From Acidimicrobiales bacterium (GTDB lineage: Bacteria; Actinomycetota; Acidimicrobiia; Acidimicrobiales; Poriferisodalaceae): a DNA stretch of 28,422 bases. Below, in pieces: positions 6,541 through 18,500 of this stretch. Position 1 is the first letter of the stretch. Each line of letters begins with the position of its first letter. The notes under the pieces are model-generated. The model did no database searches. It was not told the DNA's origin and saw only the letters and a program-made list of their open reading frames with translations. Position numbers and translations under genes: made by a program. The stretch covers positions 1-28,422 of the forward strand of contig JAGQSP010000095.1 in assembly GCA_020439485.1 (NCBI GenBank), given 5' to 3'.

Positions 6541-6690
6541 GAACACCTCCACACCACGATGCGACAAGTCGACCATAACACCCCACGCCGACACCACAGC
6601 GGCACTCCGCGCAGGAAGAAGTCCCGAACTGGCGAGGACTAACGCCCCAGCGTCACAACAAAGAACAAAGCGAGCGAAATCGGAGAAGCG
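6541..6690. other. Leader region of the metalloprotease operon
   Basis: The 150 bp between the protease start and repeat copy B contain the GGAGG ribosome-binding site (6546-6550). A minus-strand TATGGT about 40 bp before the GTG could be a -10 box, but I see no convincing -35. No gene is seen. Confidence 0.35.
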
Positions 6691-6906
6691 TTGTCGCGTT
6701 CCTGCCCGCCGATGCGCCTACCTAGGACAAACGACCAACCACCGATGTTGGACAAAATGTTGGATTGACCAGCCCCACTGGCCACCACCCTGTCCCCCGT
6801 TTCGCGACCCGGGAGTTCGGCGATCGCCGAACTCCGTAAGTGACGAGCGAAGCGAGGAACGACGTGGGCCCGGCGGGGCTCGAACCCGCGACCAAGCGAT
6901 TATGAG
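6691..6906. repeat. Direct repeat copy B (att-like, overlaps the intact tRNA)
   Basis: Partner of 395-614 in the same orientation; bases 6802-6906 are identical to 510-614. This copy overlaps the 3' part of the functional tRNA. It includes two direct TGTTGGA motifs (about 6744-6768) and the 24 bp palindrome at 6812-6835. Confidence 0.85.
6812..6835. terminator. 24 bp palindrome downstream of tRNA-Ile2, possible terminator
   Basis: A perfect palindrome of GGAGTTCGGCGA and its reverse complement, 29 bp past the tRNA 3' end in the transcribed direction. It would make a stable hairpin without a U tract, a form reported for high-GC actinobacteria. Function as a terminator is inferred from position. 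Between it and the tRNA lies GACGAGCGAAGCGAGGAACG, itself able to pair locally. Confidence 0.45.
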
Positions 6907-6938
6907 TCGCCTGCTCTGACCAACTGAGCTACAGGCCC
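6865..6938 (-). tRNA. tRNA-Ile2 (anticodon CAU, lysidine type)
   Basis: On the minus strand the 74 nt fold as a full cloverleaf: acceptor GGGCCTG with CGGGCCC (one T-G wobble), D arm GCTCAGTTGGTCAGAGC, anticodon loop CTCATAA, T arm GCGGG-TTCGAGC-CCCGC, and discriminator A. CCA is not encoded. The anticodon arm GGCGACTCATAATCGCT followed by TGGTC is the hallmark of bacterial tRNA-Ile2, matching the E. coli ileX-type sequence as I recall it; it differs from elongator tRNA-Met. The CAU anticodon would be modified by TilS to lysidine to read AUA. The gene is the likely attachment site of the island to its left and is divergent from the ROK kinase gene. Confidence 0.9.
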
Positions 6939-7023
6939 CAACCGAACCGAGTGTACGCGGTGCTTGTGCGGTGCGGCAGCACCATCCCTTGCCCGCCGAC
7001 GGCATGTGCACGATTCTTTGTCG

Positions 7024-8010
7024 GTGACCGACACACAACCCGTCTCCAAGGTTCCTGCTGTCGTCGGCATCGACGTTGGCGGCACCAAGTCGCTCGGTCT
7101 GGTGCTCGACTCTTCTGGCGAGGTCGTGTTGCAGGAGAAGTGGCCAACGCCGAAGGGGGCAACCGAGATCGTCGACACACTCGCCGGTCTCACGAAGGAG
7201 CTGGTCGAACGCGTCGCCGACACCCACCACATCAGAGGCGTCGGCGTCGGTATAGCGGGTCTGGTCGACAACGAGGGGCGACTCCGGAGGGCCCCGAACC
7301 TGATCGGCTCCGACGAGTTCGCCGTCCGAGACCTGCTCGAGCCGGTTGTGGCCATGCCGGTCTTCGTCGACAACGACGCAAACTGCGCGGCCAGAGCGGA
7401 GCTGCACGTAGGAGTTGCCAGAGAGGTCAGCCACGCGCTGCTGATCACGCTGGGCACCGGCATCGGCGGAGCGCTCGTCGTCAACGGCCAGATCGACCGC
7501 GGCGCGGCCGGAATGGCGGGCGAGCCAGGCCACATGATGGTCGACCCGCAAGGGCCTCGATGCGTGTGCGGCCAGATTGGCTGTTGGGAGAGATACGCCA
7601 GTGGCGCAGGGCTCGCACACCTGGCAAGACTCGCCGCCGAATCGGGAGCCCTTGCGTCCGTGGTCGAAGAGGTCGGAAGCGTCGCGGCAATCAGGGGCGA
7701 ACACGTAACGCGGTCAGCCAGATTGGGCGACTCCGATGCCGCAGCCGTGCTCGAGACCTTCGCCCGCTGGGTTGCCATCGGCATGGCCAACTGCTGCGCA
7801 CTCCTCGACCCCGAACTCATCGTCGTCGGCGGTGGCTTGGTGCGCGACTGGGATCTGTTCGGCGAACGAGTCGTCGCCCATCTCGACGATGTGTTGGTGG
7901 CATCGGAGCACCGCCCACAGATAAGGGTGAGGGCCGCCACCGCAGGCGAAGCCGCCGGAGCGTTGGGCGCCGCGTTTCTGGCCGCTGCAGAAACAGGCGT
8001 GGTCCGCTAG
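7024..8010 (+). CDS. ROK-family sugar kinase, glucokinase-like
   Basis: A 328-residue cytoplasmic kinase that most likely phosphorylates glucose or a related hexose with ATP. Visible ROK features: the N-terminal phosphate-binding GIDVGGTKS, GVGIAGLVDNEG, the catalytic region FVDNDANCAARAE with its conserved Asp, GTGIGGALV, the sugar-binding GEPGHM, and the structural zinc motif CVCGQIGCWE. Near the end, PELIVVGGGL is the usual adenosine-motif region. There is no N-terminal HTH, so it is an enzyme rather than a ROK repressor. GTG 7024 (MTDTQPVSK) is the start that best fits family length; the frame is open to 6964 but would add atypical residues near the tRNA. It ends 3 bp from the convergent DUF1996 gene. 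Length is normal for ROK glucokinases. Confidence 0.88.
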   Translation: MTDTQPVSKVPAVVGIDVGGTKSLGLVLDSSGEVVLQEKWPTPKGATEIVDTLAGLTKELVERVADTHHIRGVGVGIAGLVDNEGRLRRAPNLIGSDEFAVRDLLEPVVAMPVFVDNDANCAARAELHVGVAREVSHALLITLGTGIGGALVVNGQIDRGAAGMAGEPGHMMVDPQGPRCVCGQIGCWERYASGAGLAHLARLAAESGALASVVEEVGSVAAIRGEHVTRSARLGDSDAAAVLETFARWVAIGMANCCALLDPELIVVGGGLVRDWDLFGERVVAHLDDVLVASEHRPQIRVRAATAGEAAGALGAAFLAAAETGVVR

Positions 8011-8013
8011 AGC

Positions 8014-9372
8014 TCAGCCGCCGACGAAGGAAGGTGCGGTCTGCGTTCCCGGCCGGGTGCCGCTGAGTCGATAGCCGTTGCCGAGATTGCCGTCGTGGCA
8101 GTCGAGCCCACCCGCAATGCAGCCGTCGACTATCGCTTGCAGCACCTCAGGGTGCCATGCATTGAACCAGTCGCCGTGAAGCGAGGCACCTCCCGGCTGG
8201 TCGGCGGTCACCGCATGTCCATCGGAAGCCAGCCGCCAACCACGCGTCGACCGAGTCGACGGGTCGAAGTGCTCGGGTTTGACCCCCCATGCATAGTGAT
8301 ACGACACCCTGGCGATCGGCACCGGGTGCGAAGCTGGACATTCGGTTGCGCCCGTGCTGCTCACGATGGGGTAGGCCATGTGGCTCTTGTGGTCGGCCGA
8401 GTCGAGATCGGTGCCGTTCCAGCAGCTGGGGAAGAACACGTCCATCCGCAAGCGGTCGGGTGCGACACATTCGGGGATGGTCGAGCTCCATCGCGGATTC
8501 AGAGCATCGCTCGATTCCCACGATTGGCAGTGCCATCTGGCAACCGAAAATGGCTGAGGCTGGTCGGGGCCGCTGGATGCATCACCGGCAATGATCCGAA
8601 GCCCAGGAGGCGGGGCCTGGATCGACTGCAAATCGTCGACGGCGGCCGAGTAATAGATGACCTCGTGGGCGACATCGTCGTTCCCCACAACCGCAGGCAC
8701 GGCCTCGAAGGCCGGTTCACCTGCGCCATCGAGCATCCGGCTTCCTGCGGCGTCATAGGCGGGAGCAAGCAGTGTCGGAATCCAGTACGCAGATCTGTTG
8801 AGTACGTTGCCTTGGCACGTCGACTCGCCGTACAGGTAGAGCGACGCCATCGTCGATGAGTGATCCGTCAGCGTGTTTCCGTAGAAGCGGTGCAGGTGAG
8901 CCGCCCCTTCCTGGCCGGGAAACACGATCGGATCGTCGTAGGAAGAGTGGGCAAAGTCGCAGTTGACGCGCAGAATCCCGCGCCAGCTGCGCGGGTCTGC
9001 CTTGGCAGGCGACTGCTGGGTTGCAATCAGGTCGGGGTGACCGTCGAACACACTTGGCTGATTCCATGCCGAGCTAACCGGTTCACCCAACGACCCGTCC
9101 GCACCGATGGCCCGGACGGCAAAGGCGTGCGCTCCGGGCGCGGAAGGAACGTGTAGCGCCGGACTTGTACAGGCTGTCCACTCGGCTTCGTCGTACGAGC
9201 ACTCGAACCCGACATCGTCGGCGGAGACGAACGCGTAGAAGGTAGCTGCAGCGGCGTCAGCGTCAGGCTCGCTGGTGAGGCTGACGTTCAGGTTCGAGTC
9301 AGGTTCGGAGCCAGAGCACGACGACAACAGCACAGCAGCTGTCAGAGCACACACCAGAGCCGTATTTCTCAC
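8014..9372 (-). CDS. DUF1996-domain lipoprotein
   Basis: A 452-residue lipoprotein from GTG 9372: MRNTALVCALTAAVLLSSC, with Cys in the lipobox LLSSC near residue 19. The frame extends to 9519, but those residues precede the signal peptide and are not plausible. After a short Asp/Ala-rich linker, a region of about 100 residues (FYAFVSADDVGFECSYD...) resembles Ig-like bacterial surface domains. The rest matches DUF1996, with FAHSSYDDPIVFPGQEG, HLHRFYGNTLTD, SAYWIPTLL, FFPSCWNG, KSHMAYP and HGDWFNAWH. DUF1996 proteins are secreted and of unknown activity, common in fungi and actinobacteria; the conserved His/Trp/Asp pattern suggests carbohydrate or metal binding. The gene diverges from the giant surface protein with a 147 bp gap and converges on the ROK kinase. 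Confidence 0.85.
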   Translation of the reverse strand: MRNTALVCALTAAVLLSSCSGSEPDSNLNVSLTSEPDADAAAATFYAFVSADDVGFECSYDEAEWTACTSPALHVPSAPGAHAFAVRAIGADGSLGEPVSSAWNQPSVFDGHPDLIATQQSPAKADPRSWRGILRVNCDFAHSSYDDPIVFPGQEGAAHLHRFYGNTLTDHSSTMASLYLYGESTCQGNVLNRSAYWIPTLLAPAYDAAGSRMLDGAGEPAFEAVPAVVGNDDVAHEVIYYSAAVDDLQSIQAPPPGLRIIAGDASSGPDQPQPFSVARWHCQSWESSDALNPRWSSTIPECVAPDRLRMDVFFPSCWNGTDLDSADHKSHMAYPIVSSTGATECPASHPVPIARVSYHYAWGVKPEHFDPSTRSTRGWRLASDGHAVTADQPGGASLHGDWFNAWHPEVLQAIVDGCIAGGLDCHDGNLGNGYRLSGTRPGTQTAPSFVGG

Positions 9373-9519
9373 AGGTGAGGCGTCGGCCCCTCCGAGGAAC
9401 AGTTCAGCGATCTCACTCTCAGCGACCCTCACCGCGCCGCTGCCCGACCGATCCGACCACCCGACGTGTCGGACCGGGCAATCGCTTAACCTCCTACCGA
9501 GGGTGTCGAGTGAAAGCAC
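9373..9519. promoter_or_regulatory. Divergent intergenic region between DUF1996 lipoprotein and giant surface protein
   Basis: These 147 bp must hold both promoters. On the minus strand a GGAGGGG purine block lies 14 bases before GTG 9372. On the plus strand TAACCT (9487-9492) is -10-like, but I see no firm -35. Shared regulation of the two surface genes is possible, not shown. Confidence 0.35.
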
Positions 9520-12500
9520 GTGGTCACATCACACCCAATCTCTCGCGCAGCCGGTTCTCGCCCCGCTCGCGCCATGTTCGCAGTTGCCATCCTGGCTTCG
9601 CTTCTGGTCGTGGCGCCCGGCTTGCCCGCAGACCCTGCGCAGGCAGGGCCAGGCGACAACTTCTCGTTGTCGATCACAACCGACCTGCCCGAGCCTCACG
9701 ACGAAGCGCTGATCGGCGAGCAGTTCACCTACACCCTCACCGCCACCGGCGACCACGTCTCGGCATCGCCCCTGTACAACCTCTCGTTCCGTGCGGTCCT
9801 GCCGGCGGGCATTGGCCACGTCTCGGCTACACCCGCCGCGACCGAAGTCCTCGTAGATGTGCCCTCGCCCGGCGAGACCACGATCATCTGGTCGAACACC
9901 AACGATCTGCCCGCGAACTCGATCGCTTCGGTCGAGCTGACCGTCGACACCAACCCCGACTTCGCCGGCGGCATCACCGGGTCTGCCACAGCACCAGTGG
10001 GGTCGACGATCAACCTCGACGCAGAGGCCGCCGCCAGCCTGAGCGCCTTCACGATCCCCGACTACGACCTCGGTACCGGGGCTTTCACTGCAGACTTCGA
10101 CGGTTCGGCGACCGCCACCGACGCCGTCGACATAGTCGCGTTTCGCGTACTCAAGTCGGGCACGACCGAACTGCTGAGAGGCGTACACCAGAACGGCTTC
10201 GACTCGGCGAGCGGCACAACGGGGGCGACCTACACCGTCACCGTCGAGAACAACCCCGACTACGCAGTCGATGCGGTCACCCTCACAGACACGCTCGACC
10301 CCGCTCTCGAGTTCCTGGGCTGCGACGACTACTACCCCACCGACAACACGACCGTCGGCGAGGAATGGACCGGATCGGGAGCGGTCGCTACCGGAAGCGG
10401 TTGCGCCCCCTCGGCCCTCGAGACGCCCGAAACCGTCGACACCGACGGCAGCGGTCAGACGATCATCACATGGGACCTGGGCAACCTGGCCGCAGGGGCT
10501 TCGGAGTCGATCCCCTACCGGGCCGGCATCGCCCTGTTCGAAAACGCACCGTTTGGCGGCTCTCCCCCATCGGCCGCCGGCCTCGGCCAGGGCCGCAACC
10601 TCGACAACAACACCGGCCCGTCGACCGGCGAGCTCGACCGGTCCACCAACCCTGACCCCGAACTGCTGACGGCCAACGAACAGGCCCTGACGACCGCCGC
10701 CAGCGCTTCTGGAACGTACACGCCGACCTCGTCGATCGAGACCAACGACGACACGTTCTCGATCGAGGCCGAAGACATCATCATCACCAAGTCGATGGCT
10801 GGATCGCTCAGCCATGGAACGACGGTCGTCACCACGCTGACCATCTCGACTTCGGAGTACCGCGACTTCTCGAACCTGATCGTTCGCGACCTGCTGCCCT
10901 CTGCCCTGTGTTTCTTGGGCACCTACACGACAGACAACACCTCGGGCGGATCGGATTGGGCCAGCACCGACTGCACCGGCGCGGGCACCGTCCAGTCGAC
11001 CATCGACGGACTGCCGGTCGACGTTGCCGAGGTGCGCGAGCTGCCAGACGGCGGCCCGTACGGCACCGGACGCTTCGAGATCGTGTGGGACTACTCGGAC
11101 CCCGAGAACGCCGCACTGACGAACCTCGACGCCGACGGTTCGATCACCATCGCCTACACAGCGGTGGTTCGCGACCATTACCGCGGCAGCCTTGCGCAGC
11201 TGCTGGGTGAGCCGGTGCTCGCCGGCGACCGCGTGACGAACGAGGCCGAAGTGTCGGGCCCCGACACCGTTGCCGACGTGAGCCTAAGCCCAGACCCGGT
11301 GGACCCCGACGGTGGCCGCGACGGCGACACCGCCTGGAGCGAACTGGCGAACAGCCTGCCTTCGATCGACAAGAGGGTCAGCGCCAAGGCCGGGCCTTTG
11401 GCCAACGGCGCCGGAGCGACCGGCGCGACCTGTGCGTCGGCTCATGGCAGCATCACCTGGACCCAAGGCGACCCGACCGCCGAGCTCGGCTTCGGCCCGG
11501 GCGACATCGTGTGCTTCGAGATCGGCGCCAGCTTTCCGATCTCCATGAACTACGAGGGTGTGCAGATCGAGGACCTGCTTCCCCCGTCGTACAGCTACGT
11601 CGCCGGTTCGGCGGCACGGATCGCCTCCACCGACACCCTCCCGGGCACGAGCGTGACCAATACGGCCACCTCGGTGACCTTCGCAGTCGATGGCACAGGA
11701 GCAGTGGGCAACGCGGGCAACGAGTTCCTGTGGGTGATTGCAGCCGAGCTGCTGGACCCGAGCCTCGGCCAGTCGCTCGACATCAACGCGAACCTCGAGA
11801 AGCTCGTCCACAACAACAACGGCGGCCTCGTCTATCAGTACCGAGACCAAGCCGCAGTCGAGTGGACCGAACCGCAGGTGCGCCTCGCCACGGGTGTCGA
11901 CACGGTCAACGCAGGCGGATCGAACGGACCCGACTTCGACGGATCGCTCACAGGCGGATCGACGGCGGTCACGGTGCGCGCCGGGGACGTCGTCACCTAC
12001 CGCATCGACGTGTGGAACGAGGGTGCCGCCGACGCCATCAACACCGAGGTCCAAGAAGTGCTGCCAAGCGAGGCCGACTGCACGATGGTGTCGTCGATCT
12101 CGGGCAGCGGCACATGTTCGGCGGGCGTCATCACGTGGACCGGTCTGACCGTGGCCGCTTCTGTGGGCGGCGCCGACACGACACCCGACGACGAGACCAC
12201 CGCACCGGTCACCCTCACCTACGACCTGACCGTGCCGACCACGATCGACCCCTCGAAGACCTGGGTCGACAACGCGGGTGTCGCCACCTATCAGGCACAG
12301 ACCAACACCGGCACGTTCGACTACTACCCGGCATCCAACATCGACCCCGCCAACTCGGGCCTCGAGAACACCGACGCCGCAGACGACCCTGCATACATCG
12401 TGTCGCCCGCTCCCAGCCTCGCCAAGGCTCAATGGTCTGGCATCGCAGAAGCGGGCAACTCGACCAACGGGTCGTTCGCTGCCAGCGCCGAACAAGCGAC

Positions 12501-15500
12501 CATCGGCGAGATCGTGCAGTACCAACTGCACCTGACCGTTCCCCACGGCACCTCGATCTACAACAGCTCGATCAGCGACGTGTTGCCCGCCGGGGTCACC
12601 TATTTCACCGGGATGGGCCTCTTCGACGGCACCGTGTCGAACCTGCAGCCGACCGTCACGAGCCCCAGCGGCACCGCCGCCCTCACCGCCGGTGCGGTGG
12701 TCCACAGCAGCGGCACGGTCACCTACGACCTGCCCGCATCGCACACCAACGCAGCAGGTTCGGGCGACGACGAGTTGATCATCACGTTCTACGCGATCGT
12801 CGACGACGTTCCAGGAAACGTCGGTGGCGGCTCGCCGACGACACTCAGCAATGCCGGCTCGTACGCGTGGGAGGACCAGGGTGGCTCGCCGCGCCCGGCA
12901 ATCACTTCCAACAGCGTCGATACCCAGGTGGTCGAGCCCGACCCGGCCGTGGTGAAAGACCACACGGTTCCTGCCGGCGCGGCGGTGACTCCGGGACAGA
13001 CCGTCACCTACCGGGTCACCGTCACCAACCCATCTGCGGCAGGCAACGTTTCGACCGCACACGACATCGAGATCGTCGACACCGTTCCGGTGGGGCTTAC
13101 GCCGCTGGACATCAGCTCCAGCCCGGTGACCACCAACGGCGACCTGGTTGCGTCGACGGGCGTTACGCCGGTCGGTTCGTTCAACGGCACCTGGAGCGAA
13201 GACTTCCGAACGATCACGTGGACATCGGCCGACTGGACCGGCCTCGAGTCGGTCGCTCCGGACGGGACGATCCAGTTCACCTACGACGTCCAGGTCGATG
13301 ATCCCGCCGTCGCATCCACAACCCTCACCAACACGGCCGGTCTGACCGCCCACACACTCGACCAGACGCTCACCCCGACCGACGACCCGAACGAGGGCAG
13401 CGCCAGGTCCTACAGCGACTCCGACGGTGACACCGTCAACCTGCCGCTGGCATCGATCACCAAGGACATCGAACCGTTCAACCCCGGTGACGCTGGCGAC
13501 GACATCGCCTCGGCCACCGTCGGCGAGCCGGTCGACTACGAGCTGGAGGTGACGGTTCCATCGGGCACCGTCGCATACGACACCACCATCTTCGACCAGC
13601 TGCCGGCCACCCTCGACTTCGACTCGTTCGGCACCATCACACCCAGCCCCGAGTGCGAGGTGTTCGACTCGGTCGGCGGGGTGACGACCGGCGTGTCGCT
13701 GGTGGGCGGCGATATCGAGACCTTCAACCCGGCAGGAGGCAACGCCCAGGTCGCAGCCTGGTTCGTGGGCGACGTCTATGCCGACGGCGTCTGCACCATC
13801 ACCGTCGAATACACAACCCATGTCAACGGCACGGCTGTCGACACGGACACCGTCACCAACGATGCAACCATCAGCTGGAACACCAGTGACGCTGTGGCCA
13901 GCCAGAGCCCAGGATCGCTCGACGCAAGCTACGACGACCCCAGTTCGCCCTCGTGGTCGACCACCGACGGACCGGCCTCCGAGACGTTCACCGTCACCGA
14001 ACCCGCCATCAACATCGACAAGGACGTCTCCACCACGTCGGGTGCCGCTCTGTCGCTGCCGACATGTGACACCACGCCGGGCAACAACTCGAGCGGTGGA
14101 AACGACGCAGACGGCGTTGGTGGCAACGGTTGCGACACGTCCGCGGGCCAGCAGATCAGATACACGGTCACGGTCTCGTCGGTTGGAACCAGCGACGCCC
14201 ACGACATCACCGTCGTCGACACCGTGCCGGTAGGTATCACCCCGCTGCTGAACCCGGGCGGTGCGCCGGCGACCACCAATGGCCAGACGATCACCGGCAA
14301 CTCTGGTTCCACCGGAACCTGGAGCGAGAGCTCGCGCACCATCACCTGGTCGCTCGCCGGGCCGATCGCACCAGCCGCTTCGGCAACGATCGACTACGAC
14401 GTGCAGGTCGACCCGTCGGACACGATCCTGCGCAACGCCGACCTCACCAACACCGCAGACGTCACCACCTACTTCGGTTTCTCGACCGCCGAACGCACCG
14501 CCATCACGACGACCAACCCGGCCAACGACGACATCATCACCTACGGCAACGACGTCGCGGCCACCCGCGGCGCTGTCACCACCGACTCGGTGATCGTGGA
14601 AGTTCACTTCCCCGACCTCGACGTGGCCAAGGCCCCGACCTCGGGTGACCCCACCGACGTGAGGCTCGACCAGCCGTTCTCGTGGACGATCACCGTCACG
14701 AACGCAGACCCCAGCGCACCCGCATACAACGTCGACATCAGCGACACGCTGCCCGCAGGCTGGACATACGACGCGTCGAGCGCCCAGGTCACCACACCCC
14801 ACAACGGCGGGCCGGTTCAGGTAGAACCGGTCTGTACCCCCGACTCTGGATCGTGCGGCGATGCAGGCTCCCTGAACAGCGAAACCCTCGACTGGGCCGA
14901 CCTCGTGTCGGGCATCGGCGAACCGCTGGGCCCGGGGCAGACGATCACCATCGTGTTGACCGCAACTCCCCAGTCGGCGGCGCTGACACCCGACCAGCTC
15001 ACCGGCGAGACCTACACCGGCTATGACAGCGGAGCGGGCTTTGCCCACACAAACAACGTCTCGACCGCGGGCGAGGATGCAACCACCTCGGCCACCTGCT
15101 GCGACCCCGACGGCGCCGGACCCACTCCCCCAGAGGACTACGCAGACGCCAACACCGACGACGTCCACATCGCACGCGCCGACCTCGAGGTCACCAAGAC
15201 CATCGACCCGATCGAGGTCGACGCCGACCCTGCCAACGGGCCCTACTGGTACGGCTCGTACGTCGAGTACACGATCACCGTCACCAACAACGGCCCGGAC
15301 CAGGCAACCAACGTGACGGTCGCCGACGTTCTGGACGCAGTCGGTCTGGCCTACGACTCTGTGGTGTCGGCGGATCAGGGCGCCTTCGACGACGGCACCA
15401 ACATCTGGACCATCGGCACCATCGCCGACGGAGCTGCGCCACAGCTGGTGCTGCGCACTCGGCTGACCGCGCTGGGCGGCATCACCAACGTCGCACAGGC

Positions 15501-18500
15501 CCATACGAGCGATCAGTACGACTCGGACTCGATTCCCGGCAACGACCAAGGCTCCGAAGACGATCAGGACTCCGTAGCCATCACCTCCACTCCCGTCACG
15601 CTCGGCGACTTCGTGTGGCTCGATCTCAACGGCGACGGGGTGCAAGACCCTGGCGAGCCGGGCATTCCGGGTGTGCAACTGGACCTGACGTGGACCGACC
15701 CCGTCGGGGCGCCGCAGAGCTACTCGACCACCACAGCATCCGACGGCTCATACACAGTGCCACCGGCCGAAGAGTTGCCCGCCGACACCGACATCACAGT
15801 GGCGGTCAACGTCGGCGCATCGCCGAACCTGAGCGGGCTGACCCCCAGCCACGACCACGACGGCATCGGCTCGGCAAACACCGCCACAGAGCAGGTGACC
15901 GCGGCCGACGGTACCGATGGCAGCGGTGTGCTGGCCGACCTCGACTTCGACTTCGGCTATGTGCCCGATGGCAACCAGACCATCGGCGACATCGTCTGGT
16001 GGGACCAGAACAACTCCGGCGATGCCACAGACGGCGCGGGCGAACCGAGCCTGCCCGGCATCGGGGTTACCGCGACATGGGCCGGTTGGGACGACGTGCT
16101 GGGCAACGCCGACGACCTCACCTTCACCGACACCACCGACGCGTCGGGCAACTACCTGTTCGACCTGGCGCCTCCTGGTGAATACCGGGTGGCCATCGAG
16201 ATCTCCGACGTTCCTGCGGGCATGAGCCCGACCTACGACCTCGACGGCACCGGCTCACCCCACCAAGCGGACATCACGCTGGACCCGGCCGAAACCCAAG
16301 CCGACATCGACTTCTCGTACACGGGTGCGGGCACCATCGGCGACACCGTCTGGTTCGACCACGACGGTGACGGGTCGATCGACCCAGGCGAACCCGGCAT
16401 CGGCGGCGCAACGGTGACCCTCGACTGGATGACCGCCACGCTCACCACAACGACGGCGGCCGACGGAACCTACGCGTTCGACAACCTGCCATATGGGGTT
16501 CACACCATCACGGTCGACGACGCGACCCTGCCGGGGGCGATGGTTCAGACCTTCGACAGCGACGGCACCGGAACCGCCCACACCTCGGATGTGACTCTCA
16601 ACGTGTCGACCCCGTCGAACGCTGATCAGGACTTCGGCTACAGGGGCACCGGCTCTATCGGCGACACCGTGTTCTTCGACATCGACGCTTCCGAGGCCGA
16701 CGGCGTTCCGGATTCCGGCGACAGCGGAGTATCTGGCATCGCCATGACCGTGACCTGGGCCGGAGCCGACAACACCTTCAGCACGCCCGACGACTTCTCG
16801 ATCGTCGACGTCACCGACGGCTCGGGCTCGTACCTGGTGTCGAACCTTCCCCATGGCGACTACACGATCGTCCTCGACGAGACCGACCTACCCGCCGGCC
16901 TGATCACCGCTACGTACGACGCCGACGGCACCGGCACGCTGCACACGTCGGCCACGACACTCGACGGCGGCACGCCCGATGATTTGGCCCAGGACTTCGC
17001 CTACACGGGCGTTGTAACCGGGTTGATCGGCGACCGCGTGTGGCTCGATCAGAACAACAACGGGGTAGACGACCCAGGTGAGGTCGGCATCTCGGGTGTG
17101 ACCGTGACGCTCGTGTGGTTCGGCGACAACGGCGTGCCCGGGGGCGGCGACGACGTCACCCAGACCACCACCACCGACGCAGTCGGTGCGTACTCGTTCG
17201 ACAACCTGCCAGACGGCAACTACACGGTCACCGTCGACGACACCGACCTGCCAGCCGGGCTCACCCCGACCGTCGACGCGGACGGAATCGGAACCGCCCA
17301 CACATCGGCAACGAACCTCGGCCCGAGCAACCCCTCGAGCCTCGACCAGGACTTCGGCTACACCGGTCTGGGATCGCTGGGCGATCTGGTCTGGTACGAC
17401 GTCGACGCATCGGGCACGGTTACCCCCGACGTGGGCGAGCCCGGTCTTCCCGGCGTCGAGGTGACCGTGGTGTGGACCAACCCGCAGGGCTCGGACGCGA
17501 CCTACGTGGCCACGACCGACGCGTTCGGCGCCTGGGCGGTGCCCAACCTCCCGTATGGCAACTACTCGGTGACGGTCGATGACACCGACCTGCCGGGTGG
17601 TATGACGCCGACCTACGACGCTGACGGCACGGGAAGCGCCCATAGCTCGACGGCCACGCTCAGCGCCCTGACTCCAGACGTTGCCGACCAGGACTTCTCG
17701 TACACCGGCACCGGATCTCTGGGCGACACCGTATGGTTCGACCAGGACAACGACGGCGCCGCCGACCCGGCCGGCAGCGGCGTGTTCGATGGCCAGGATC
17801 AGCCGCTGGCCGGCGTCGACCTGACCATCACGTGGAGCGGCAGCGACGGCGTCCTGGAAACGTCCGACGATGTGGTCCACGCGGTGACCACCGACGCCAA
17901 CGGCGAGTGGCAGGTCACCAGCCTGCCCTACGGCCCCTATTCGGTTGTCGTCGACGCCGGCACCCTGCCCTCGGGAATCACCGTTGCGACTTTCGACGCC
18001 GACGGAATCTTGACCGCAGGCTCGTCGATCGTGACGCTGGACCTGACGACACCGGACAACCTCGACCAGGACTTCTCCTACACCGGCGCCGGCGCGTTGG
18101 GCGACACGGTGTGGCTCGACCTCGACGCCGACGGAACCGTCGACCCCGGCGAGGTCGGTTTCGCGGGAATCACGGTCACCGCTGAGTACACCGGCCCCGA
18201 CGGGTCGATCGTGACAGTGGTCGAGACCACCGACACCAGTGGCGTCTATTCGGTCGGCCAGTTGCCGTTCGACACACCGATCACCGTCACGGTCGACGAC
18301 GCGGCCCTTCCTGGTGGCCTCACACCTACCTACGACGGCGACGGGGTCAGCAGTGCCCACGTGTCGGTCACGACCCTGACCCTCGCAACACCGACTGACC
18401 TGGACGAGGACTTCGGCTACAACGGCGACGGTTCGATAGGCGACACCGTCTTCTACGACCGTGACGGCGACGAGGACGACGGAGTGCCAGACGCCGACGA

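Noticed and set aside
6865..6938. Calling the CAU tRNA elongator tRNA-Met
   Set aside because: The anticodon arm and variable region match tRNA-Ile2, not the Met elongator pattern.
6718..7940. Minus-strand frames of 328 and 346 codons across the tRNA and ROK gene
   Set aside because: They read through the tRNA and antisense to a clear ROK kinase; no domain is seen.
8014..9519. Start of the DUF1996 gene at 9519
   Set aside because: This places about 49 unlikely residues before a good signal peptide and leaves no room for the divergent promoter.
9529..11178. A 549-codon minus-strand frame
   Set aside because: Antisense shadow of the giant surface gene with the same low-complexity Gly/Val/Arg composition.
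11284..15678. A 1464-codon open frame on the minus strand
   Set aside because: It lies wholly antisense to the giant surface gene, is Val/Gly/Arg/Asp-rich with no domain, and arises from the high-GC codon bias of the real gene.
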